Shown: positions 13,714 through 19,710 of the stretch, one piece after another
How positions within the stretch are numbered: position 1 is the stretch's first letter
How the letters are laid out: the number at the start of each line of letters is the position of its first letter
Assembly (NCBI GenBank): GCA_003134755.1
Contig: PLCK01000286.1
Span: 12,143-35,727, forward strand
Direction of reading: 5' to 3'
DNA: 23,585 bases
Source of the DNA: Actinomycetota bacterium
Lineage (GTDB): Bacteria; Actinomycetota; Actinomycetes; Acidothermales; Acidothermaceae
Translations under genes and position numbers: made by a program
The notes under the pieces: generated by a model
Seen by the model: the letters and a program-made list of their open reading frames with translations, nothing else
What the model was told of the DNA's origin: nothing
Database searches by the model: none

Positions 13714-14976
13714 CTAGTACTGCTTGGTGACAGTCGCGGCGCCTCCCCGGATCCAGAATGCCTGGACGCAACTCCACTCCGACTCGTACTCAGCGCTGGA
13801 CTCGGGCTGTGTGCACAGTGTGGCGTTGGGACCAAATCCCGAGTCCAGGGTGTACGGGAAGGCCTTGAGATCAAGCCAGCCGTAGTCGTTACTGCCCGAT
13901 CCGGTGGCTCTGAAGACGCCGCGGCCGTCGCCGGACACGCTCCACACCGTTCTCGCAGTCGCCGGGTCGACGAGATTGGTTCGGCCTTTGCCGTTCTGCG
14001 CATCGGGATCACCGCTACATGTCCGGCCCGTGTTGAAGACGCCCGCCAGGATCGTGTTGTTGAATAGCGCAACCTGGACGGCGCGGTGGTTCCAGTGACT
14101 GTAGAGCGCACACTTGCCACCCGCGATTGTGCCGTACGCTGGCGTCGTGGCGGTGCGACCAGGGACAGTGGAATTGTAGAACGCGGCTCCCAGAATGTTG
14201 TGCACAGGCAGGTTCGGCAATCCTATGGTTGCTCGATTCTGGATTACCCGCTGGATCGCCCAGATGACGTCGTTCGGCGAAACCGCGTAGTTATCCATTG
14301 TCCAGTCGTTGTTATCGTCGCCGAGGTCGAAGAAAATCTCCGCTCCGACGTTGTTCGCGAGGTAGTATGCACACTCGTCTTTCCCGGCTTCCGGCACACC
14401 GGTGAAGCAAATCTGCTTCGGCTTAGGGGTCTGGTTCGGCCAAAACTGCGGCAACGTTGGATCGGTGTTGCCGAGATCGCCGATGAACTGACGGGCGGAA
14501 TTCATCCTGGCCATGCGGCAACCAGGGTTCGACACGTTCTTGATGCCGCCCGCGATGCCGGCGATCGTCAGCGGGCTCTGTTGTTTGTCCCACGGACCGT
14601 TCGGCGTCGCGGGCTTCATGAACGGATACTGGTTATTGACGATTTGCTGCCCGGGGAAGCGCTCGTTGCTTGCCGGCGAGTACGCCGCGCTCGGCGATGT
14701 CGGCGTGCCTCCCGTGCCCGGTGAACAGTAGGAGGTGTCTTCGCCCTCGGTGACATAGATGAACACCGGATAGTTAGACGGGCTGTGCTGGATGAGAGAC
14801 CACGCGCTGTACTCGTCGTCCAGGTGAGGCGACACGATCAACGAGAGTTGCACCGCGTTTGCCGATGCCGTCGCAATCGAGGACGAGAATGAGACAGTTC
14901 CCGCGGTAAGCGAAGCGCTCACCGCTATGGCCGTACAGCTGAAAATGGCGCGCTTACGCCAGCGCGAGCTCGGCAT
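13714..14976 (-). CDS. Secreted PIG-L/LmbE-type deacetylase-like protein
   Basis: 420 aa with a signal peptide (basic RWRKR start, hydrophobic 11-30, ASA site near residue 39). SPHLDDE at residues 49-55 (His51, Asp53, Asp54, Glu55) is the zinc/catalytic motif of GlcNAc-PI-deacetylase (PIG-L/LmbE) proteins, and HWNHRAVQVALFN (His294, His297) matches their second metal motif HxxHRAV. Such enzymes remove acetyl groups from N-acetyl-glucosamine-type sugars; the substrate here is unknown. The distance between the two motifs (about 240 residues) is much longer than in typical intracellular members, and a C-terminal extension of about 115 residues follows. The mature part has eight Cys, an even number consistent with disulfides outside the cell. 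The ATG has GGGG 5 nt upstream. Base composition is lower in GC than in the dnaG block. It ends just before a strong hairpin. Confidence 0.82.
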   Translation of the reverse strand: MPSSRWRKRAIFSCTAIAVSASLTAGTVSFSSSIATASANAVQLSLIVSPHLDDEYSAWSLIQHSPSNYPVFIYVTEGEDTSYCSPGTGGTPTSPSAAYSPASNERFPGQQIVNNQYPFMKPATPNGPWDKQQSPLTIAGIAGGIKNVSNPGCRMARMNSARQFIGDLGNTDPTLPQFWPNQTPKPKQICFTGVPEAGKDECAYYLANNVGAEIFFDLGDDNNDWTMDNYAVSPNDVIWAIQRVIQNRATIGLPNLPVHNILGAAFYNSTVPGRTATTPAYGTIAGGKCALYSHWNHRAVQVALFNNTILAGVFNTGRTCSGDPDAQNGKGRTNLVDPATARTVWSVSGDGRGVFRATGSGSNDYGWLDLKAFPYTLDSGFGPNATLCTQPESSAEYESEWSCVQAFWIRGGAATVTKQY

Positions 14977-15432
14977 CGTGGCCCCGTTTCGTCAGGATGT
15001 GGACTGCGTACCGGCGCAACGTACCAGCCCATTACCACGGTGTCAGCAGTTGTGACCGACCATCCGTATAGGTTCTTAGGGTCCAGCGTTTGTCTCAGGG
15101 GAAGGGGGACTTTTCACCTGTCATCCGCCGATGTAGAAGATTCTCCATGCTGGTCTCTTGGACAAGCCCCGGGCTGTTTGGAAGGCTGCCGGGCAGCCCA
15201 GTTTTCCGGTGCGCCCGCCAGCCGGTTCTGTACCCGGTCCCGCATCACCGATAACTTTGGATGCGCGCAGCCGCACGGACCGCCGAGCCTTTCAAGTGCC
15301 CGGATGCGGACGGTACCCTCACGAAACTAACGCGACGGTGCGCGGGACATCACAACGCGAGCCGACGCCATACCGAACTGAGGCTCGGTGCCTGTATCGC
15401 GCCGAGTTTCAATGTCGATGTACGGAGCTGAG
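14977..15432. other. 456-bp intergenic region without a supported gene
   Basis: Open frames on either strand here lack ribosome-binding sites and protein-like composition. The region holds the promoter side of the PIG-L-like gene (minus), an inverted repeat GGCTGCC-G-GGCAGCC (15184-15198) and a hairpin near the end of the neighbouring gene (listed separately). Nothing else was recognised. Confidence 0.6.
15384..15406 (-). terminator. Hairpin downstream of the 327-aa secreted protein gene
   Basis: CTCGGTGC and GCGCCGAG form an 8-bp stem (one G-T pair) with a 7-nt loop, 26 nt past the stop codon on the minus strand. It lacks a T-run on that strand. Confidence 0.45.
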
Positions 15433-16416
15433 CTAGTACAGCGTCGCGACTACTAAACCTTCCTCGACGCCGTTTACCCGACCCGTGACGCCCGCGCCGA
15501 GTTCGAGGCCATCCTCGACGCCCATGAGGCGATATCCCCATGTCTTGGTTGAGAAGTTGGTGCCGTAGCTGGCATTGCAGCTTGCTGAGTCGGCGATCGC
15601 GTTCAGCAGGTGCGTCTTGGTGATGTCGACGCTGAAGGGGGTTCCTCTCGTTACAAGCTTCGTTGTCACCGTGTTGCTGGATTGCGGTCGTTCCTCGAAG
15701 TACCGCGGCGCATACGGCTTCGGGGGCGCAGAGTTGGCCGGCTCAACCCAGGCGACTGGTAACGCCGTCGGCTTCACATAGAGCGCCGGGGGTAGGAAGG
15801 TCGGGTTGAAACAGCCGACGATATCGGGCGAGTTCTTCTGCCCCCAGTCCCATTCGTCAGCGCAGATCTCCAGAATGTCGCCGACACCCAGGGTGTCGAT
15901 GAGGTCGGCGCATAGGTAGGCCCACGCCTGACTCGATGTGTTGGTTGTCACCCCGAGTTTGCTGAACATGTATAGCGACGGGTTGGCTCCGAAGGACGTC
16001 GCCCACGGATAGGCCGAGGCGCCCTGCGTTGAGGCGAAGTGCTGGGCACCAGCCCCGTTGGAGCCGTTGACGTTGGTTCCCCAAATTGAACCCTGCGCGT
16101 AGCAATAGGAGCGCGACGTGGCGTCACCGTAGTAGTACGGGTTACCGTCGAGGTACCCACTAAAAGGCGTCATGTTGTACGTGTTGCAGTAGTCGCCGCT
16201 GACGCTAGCGCCGCTGCTTACGTTCCCCCAGACGCCGTACTGATAGTAGGTCTGCACGGACTGGCCGTTAATGGTTGTGTGCGGGAGATAGTTCGCGCCG
16301 GGGTTACTTCCTGGATTGTTGTACCAATAGCGGGTTGTAGCCTGTGCAGGCGTTGCCTGCGCGACTACACCAACTAACAACGCACACGTGACCACGGCCG
16401 CCTTCAACGACTTCAC
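15433..16416 (-). CDS. Secreted protein of unknown function, Tyr/Asn/Gly-rich
   Basis: 327 aa. The start GTG at 16416 is chosen because AAGGGGGA lies 7 nt upstream on the minus strand; the frame stays open to a TTG at 16434, which would put that site inside the gene. The product begins MKSLKAAVVTCALLVGVVAQ, a clear signal peptide with a cut after AQA near residue 26. The mature N-terminal third is unusually rich in Tyr, Asn, Gly and Ser (RYWYNNPGSN, GNPYYYGD), as in extracellular beta proteins. Six Cys remain after cleavage. I recognise no catalytic motif or family. It is the last of three closely spaced minus-strand genes (48 bp after the lipoprotein gene, with a hairpin in the gap), so it is probably made together with them. 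Confidence 0.75.
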   Translation of the reverse strand: MKSLKAAVVTCALLVGVVAQATPAQATTRYWYNNPGSNPGANYLPHTTINGQSVQTYYQYGVWGNVSSGASVSGDYCNTYNMTPFSGYLDGNPYYYGDATSRSYCYAQGSIWGTNVNGSNGAGAQHFASTQGASAYPWATSFGANPSLYMFSKLGVTTNTSSQAWAYLCADLIDTLGVGDILEICADEWDWGQKNSPDIVGCFNPTFLPPALYVKPTALPVAWVEPANSAPPKPYAPRYFEERPQSSNTVTTKLVTRGTPFSVDITKTHLLNAIADSASCNASYGTNFSTKTWGYRLMGVEDGLELGAGVTGRVNGVEEGLVVATLY

Positions 16417-16445
16417 GACGCCATCCCCCTTCAAGTCGAGTACTC

Positions 16446-16477
16446 CGGACCTGCGGTCTATTTACTACCGCGGTCCG
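16446..16477 (-). terminator. Strong intercistronic hairpin enclosing the lipoprotein stop codon
   Basis: On the minus strand CGGACC-GCGGT pairs with ACCGC-A-GGTCCG: 11 bp with one bulged A and a 9-nt loop. The tandem stop codons TAG TAA of the lipoprotein gene fall at the edge of and in the loop. It may attenuate, process or terminate the mRNA before the 327-aa protein gene. There is no T-run. Confidence 0.5.
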
Positions 16478-17025
16478 AGTTGTACGGTCGCTGCGAACTG
16501 CTCGAGGGACGACCATGACGTTGCTGCGGTCGCTGCAGCTGCATTGGGGGCCGCCGTGGTCGGCGTGCATCCCCGGACTACGGTTGATTGTCGCAATAGA
16601 AACTCGCCGACGTCCCCGTTTGTAAAGGTGTACGTGTCGTTCGGCGCGTTGTACTGGACGAAGAGTAGGTAACGCCCTGCGGGCATGGTGAGCCCGAGTT
16701 TGGGCTCACCGAGCAATATCCGGATTTGTGGTGCAGGCGACACCCCGGGCCTCGCTTGCACGATTCTGTCGACGTGAAAAGTCACGGCGGTGTAGTTGTA
16801 GAGCGTGCCGGTCGCGCCGGGGGCAGTGCCTTCGATGACTGCGTCACTGTCCGGTCCCAAGCTCGCGAGATCGCTCGCTGACTGCACCGTTGGGCATGGG
16901 CGTGGGAGTGGTGCACCGGCGATCGTCTGAGATGTGCTTGCGGGTCTTGATGCATTGCCGCAACCCGCGACGGTCAGCGAGGCGGCGACCAGAATCGCGG
17001 CGGGGGAAAGCCTGGAGGACTTCAT
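16465..17025 (-). CDS. Lipoprotein of unknown function
   Basis: 186 aa from ATG 17025, which begins MKSSRLSPAAILVAASLTVAGC, a lipoprotein signal with lipobox VAGC and Cys22. In-frame codons upstream are not used because they overlap the previous gene. After a Ser/Thr-rich linker, the domain (residues 45-160) is beta-rich: AVIEGTAPGA, YTAVTFHVDRIVQARPG, IRILLGEP and PAGRYLLFVQYN. This pattern resembles small OB- or Ig-like domains in which a protein secures a polymer or ion, but no family can be named. The Ala/Thr-rich tail is low complexity. It starts 5 bp after the stop of the 404-aa secreted protein gene, whose TGA lies inside the GGTGA ribosome-binding region, so translation is likely coupled. 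It ends in tandem stops TAG TAA within a hairpin. Confidence 0.78.
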   Translation of the reverse strand: MKSSRLSPAAILVAASLTVAGCGNASRPASTSQTIAGAPLPRPCPTVQSASDLASLGPDSDAVIEGTAPGATGTLYNYTAVTFHVDRIVQARPGVSPAPQIRILLGEPKLGLTMPAGRYLLFVQYNAPNDTYTFTNGDVGEFLLRQSTVVRGCTPTTAAPNAAAATAATSWSSLEQFAATVQLGPR

Positions 17026-17030
17026 CGCTT

Positions 17031-18245
17031 TCACCAGATCCTCGTTCCGTTTACAGCACATGATCCGTTGAGTGTGCCAGCGGCGAAACTGTTCTTCGAC
17101 CGGTACACGTTGTTGAGCGGAGGGCACGTGGAGCCCATGAAGTAGTTGTTCGCCGACGTGCTGTCGTGCCAGCCTATCGGCGGATTCGGTGGCGGTGCCA
17201 AGCTCTCGAACGCGGTCGTGAAGACGTAGGGGCCGAGGAGGTCGGCGTACGTTGGATAGAGGTCGCCACCGATGCTGAGTTCAGCCGCGGCATACGGCAA
17301 GTTCGCGCCCGTATCTGCCACTGTTGACATGGCCGTCATGATCGGCGGTTTTCCGGACGCATCGTCGATGATCGGTGAGCCGTCCATGAACGCTTCCCAC
17401 TGCATGATCTTGCTGGAATCAGGACCGATGGCTTTGATCAAGAACGTGTGGCTCCCGGTCACGCCGCATTTTGACTTTTGAGTTGTACCGCCGATCTTCG
17501 TCCCGACGCCTTTGACGGTACGCCACCATTGAGTGAATGGGGCGACCTTTCCATCCGAACAGAAGTCCGTGATGTAGCCGGCCTGAAATGCGTACCCATT
17601 TTGAAGGTTGGCGAACACCCAACCTGTGGACGCGGCGGTGTCGATCCGTGTCTGCGGGCTACTTGGGACCGCGATAACAGACTGGATAGCAATCGCCTTC
17701 TGGTCGGCAGCATCGGTGTCTATGACACCGACGTGACAGGCATGCGTGGTGCAATTGCCATAGGGCAAGTTGAGGTTGGGCGACGCGTCGACGGTCGAGT
17801 AATAGGCCGCGCCGTGCACCACTAGATACATGTACCAAGTGAACGAGTAAGACGCACCCGCCGTCACAGTAATGACAGTTTCGGGCGAGCCGTTCAGATT
17901 GCAAGCCATCTGCCGAGTGCCGATGTAGCTGCCGTTTTCGTAGATCGTTGCCACCTCAGCGCAGCTGGTCGGCCCCGCTCCAACTGCGCTGTGCGGTTGC
18001 AGTGCGATCGTGTTATACGAGGCCTGCCTCGTGCAACCAAAGAAACTGACGTACACACTCCCTACGCCGCTTGGCGGCGTGTCCTGAGTGCCGCAACCAC
18101 CGCCGGCCGCGCGTGCCACACCAGCCCCGGCAAACGGGGATCCGGCCACAACCACAACGACCGAGACCAAGGCCCACCCCGAACGTCTGAACAGGGAACG
18201 ACCGCGTGAAGGAAGGGAACCCTTGAGCAGAGATCGGAACAACAC
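17031..18245 (-). CDS. Cys-rich secreted protein of unknown function
   Basis: 404 aa from GTG 18245, chosen because GGGGGG lies 6 nt upstream on the minus strand and the N-terminus then reads as a signal peptide: basic n-region (residues 1-22), core GWALVSVVVVVAG, and cut after ARA at residue 46. An in-frame ATG at 18344 would add 33 residues before that signal with no ribosome-binding site. The mature protein has ten Cys, spread from CGTQ near the start to GSCAVNG near the end, suggesting five disulfides. It is rich in Gly, Ser, Thr and aromatic residues (TWYMYLVVHGAAYYS, QWWRTVKG, IMQWEAFMDG), as in extracellular beta-sandwich proteins. No enzyme motif is visible. It heads a minus-strand operon with the lipoprotein and the 327-aa secreted protein. 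Confidence 0.75.
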   Translation of the reverse strand: MLFRSLLKGSLPSRGRSLFRRSGWALVSVVVVVAGSPFAGAGVARAAGGGCGTQDTPPSGVGSVYVSFFGCTRQASYNTIALQPHSAVGAGPTSCAEVATIYENGSYIGTRQMACNLNGSPETVITVTAGASYSFTWYMYLVVHGAAYYSTVDASPNLNLPYGNCTTHACHVGVIDTDAADQKAIAIQSVIAVPSSPQTRIDTAASTGWVFANLQNGYAFQAGYITDFCSDGKVAPFTQWWRTVKGVGTKIGGTTQKSKCGVTGSHTFLIKAIGPDSSKIMQWEAFMDGSPIIDDASGKPPIMTAMSTVADTGANLPYAAAELSIGGDLYPTYADLLGPYVFTTAFESLAPPPNPPIGWHDSTSANNYFMGSTCPPLNNVYRSKNSFAAGTLNGSCAVNGTRIW

Positions 18246-18382
18246 CGCTGACCCCCCGTTTAGACGCTGCGGCCCCACCCACTGAGGTCGCTCGGCACAG
18301 TAGCCGTATGACGGTTCCCCGACAAGCATTGGCCGCGCGTTCATCCTGACTGGGTGGAACGACGTCAGAGAGCAGTACTTCG

Positions 18383-18455
18383 TGGCTCATTGGAAACCGG
18401 GTTAGGCTCCAACGCTCGTGCATGGGTTTGCCTTAGTAGGGCAAATAATGAGCCA
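18383..18455 (+). promoter_or_regulatory. Layered inverted-repeat leader before the 226-aa protein gene
   Basis: TGGCTCATT (18383-18391) recurs inverted as AATGAGCCA (18447-18455), a perfect 9-bp repeat whose right arm includes the first base of the ATG. Inside it, TTTGCC (18427-18432) and GGCAAA (18440-18445) form a hairpin with a 7-nt loop, one base from the outer arm. If transcribed, the structure would hide the start codon; if not, the arms could be operators. No riboswitch class was recognised. Confidence 0.5.
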
Positions 18456-19135
18456 TGACCGTCCGCACCGTCATCGAACGCGGCCCCAAGGGGAAGCGGG
18501 TGGTGGCCTTCAGCCTCGACTGGCCGGGGTGGGGTCGGGGCGCCAAGAGTGCAGAGGTCGCCGTCGAAACGCTCGAGTCCTATCGGGAGCGCTACCGGCC
18601 GGTCGCGCGTCTTGCCAAGATGGCACGCGAGTTCGACGCCGCCGGGCCCCTTAAGATCGTGGAGGACAAGGTCGGAACTGGTTCGACCGACTTCTGGGGC
18701 ATCTCCTTCTCGCCCTCTGCGGCCGAGCAGGGGCCGATGAGCAAGGCGGAGCTCGAACGCGGGATCACGCTCTTGCGGTCCTGCTGGAAGTTCTTCGACG
18801 GCGTCGCAGCACGGGTCTCGCCGGAAATGCGCAAGGGTCCGCGCGGGGGAGGACGCGACCGTGACCGGATCATCCGCCATACCATCCGCACCGAAAGCGA
18901 GGACTTCGCGAGGCAGGTCGGGCTCCGAATACCGGAGGAGGCGGCGCTCACCCCTGATGGACTGCGACAGCATCGGGAAACGTACGTCGCGGCGATGCGC
19001 GCATACAACGCGGGTGAGGTCAAGCGCATGCGGTCGTGGACGCTCCCGTTCCTCATCCGACACTCCGCCTTCCACACACTCGACCATGCGTGGGAGATGG
19101 AGGACAAGGACCTATCAACGCCACCTACGCACTAG
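18455..19135 (+). CDS. Conserved actinobacterial protein of unknown function, DinB-like C-terminus
   Basis: 226 aa, cytoplasmic, no signal peptide. The N-terminus TVRTVIERGPKGKRVVAFSLDWPGW is a conserved opening seen in a family of unknown proteins in actinobacteria (from memory). Later blocks are STDFWGISF (residues 77-85), an acidic helical segment MSKAELERGITLLRSCWKFFDGVAARV, KGPRGGGRDRDRIIRHT (about 127-143), and RHSAFHTLDHAWEMEDKD near the end. The last resembles the final helix of DinB/DUF664-type four-helix bundles, whose His residues can bind metal, but catalysis is not established. GTG and ATG starts are sparse; ATG 18455 fits the conserved N-terminus. It is divergent from the secreted-protein operon, and the 209-bp gap carries an inverted-repeat structure. 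Confidence 0.85.
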   Translation: MTVRTVIERGPKGKRVVAFSLDWPGWGRGAKSAEVAVETLESYRERYRPVARLAKMAREFDAAGPLKIVEDKVGTGSTDFWGISFSPSAAEQGPMSKAELERGITLLRSCWKFFDGVAARVSPEMRKGPRGGGRDRDRIIRHTIRTESEDFARQVGLRIPEEAALTPDGLRQHRETYVAAMRAYNAGEVKRMRSWTLPFLIRHSAFHTLDHAWEMEDKDLSTPPTH

Positions 19136-19177
19136 GTAGGCGTGCAGCTACGTCCAACCGTGACGTGTGCTTCGGCC

Positions 19178-19193
19178 GGACATAGAAATGTCC
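19178..19193. terminator. Short hairpin between convergent genes
   Basis: GGACAT-AGAA-ATGTCC is a perfect 6-bp stem with a tetraloop in the 91 bp between the convergent stops at 19135 (+) and 19227 (-). A shared weak terminator is likely; there is no T-run. Confidence 0.4.
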
Positions 19194-19226
19194 TAGGTCA
19201 ATCGTCAACGCCTTGAGCTCTCGAAG

Positions 19227-19616
19227 TCACGGTGTCAAGCGGGTGCCCTCGGCCTCAGCGTGCACGGGCATAGCCAGCGGCCGGCCTTCGAGGTCGATGC
19301 GCTGCCACTGCAGGCGAGCCCGGCAGCTGACACCGTCGCCGGTCAGTTCTGCCGCAGCTCGCACCGAGAGCCGTCCCAGCGTGTTGCCGCCCGGTGCGGT
19401 GACAAACGACTCCGCGAGCATGACCACTCGACCGGGTCCGGCCGAGCGCCAGGCCCCGATACTAGGCGCGGCCGTGGATCCCCCCGCGAACACCGTCACC
19501 GTGCCATCGGACTCGATCCGTGCGAGCACGCCGAACTGGTCCGTTCGTGCTCGAAACGAGCCGAGCCGCCGCACGGTCAGGCGCCACACGCCGCACGGCG
19601 AGGAAAGGTCAGGCAC
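19227..19616 (-). CDS. Small beta-rich protein of unknown function (lipocalin-like appearance)
   Basis: 129 aa from GTG 19616; a GTG at 19625 is also possible, but GAGGG then overlaps the start, whereas it lies 8 nt before 19616. The sequence alternates short strands: GVWRLTVRRLGSF, FGVLARIESDGTVTVFAGG, SIGAWRSAGPGRVVMLAESFV, LGRLSVRAAAELTGDGVSCRARLQW and GTRL. The order GxW, DGTV, GxW and repeated strands with a GTRL end recalls small calycin/lipocalin-like proteins found next to regulators in actinobacteria. Ligand and function are unknown. It is transcribed away from the LuxR-type regulator, so a regulator-target relation is possible. It has no signal peptide. Confidence 0.7.
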   Translation of the reverse strand: MPDLSSPCGVWRLTVRRLGSFRARTDQFGVLARIESDGTVTVFAGGSTAAPSIGAWRSAGPGRVVMLAESFVTAPGGNTLGRLSVRAAAELTGDGVSCRARLQWQRIDLEGRPLAMPVHAEAEGTRLTP

Positions 19617-19698
19617 GGTACCCACCCTCGCGCGCCGACCCCGGTGCTAGCACCCAGGCAAACCCTGGCAGTCTCCCGGCAAGTGGGCCCACGCACCC

Positions 19699-19704
19699 TA
19701 GACT
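19699..19704 (+). promoter_or_regulatory. -10-like TAGACT before the LuxR-type gene
   Basis: TAGACT ends 6 nt before the GTG at 19711, and no Shine-Dalgarno is present, giving the leaderless geometry. The identical hexamer precedes dnaG. Confidence 0.5.
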
Positions 19705-19710
19705 CCCGAC

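Noticed and set aside
13461..13730. Possible small membrane protein after the CAT tRNA
   Set aside because: An internal ATG at 13503 gives a hydrophobic stretch, but the frame runs straight through the strong terminator hairpin and into the opposite gene's end, with no clear ribosome-binding site.
15040..15330. 96-codon plus-strand frame in the 456-bp gap
   Set aside because: No ribosome-binding site, no protein-like pattern, and it contains hairpin sequence expected of an intergenic region.
13420..18290. Search for an att duplication of the CAT tRNA 3' end at the far side of the low-GC cluster
   Set aside because: The best match, GCCCCACCC near 18276, is only 9 bp and common in GC-rich DNA; no integrase gene is present.
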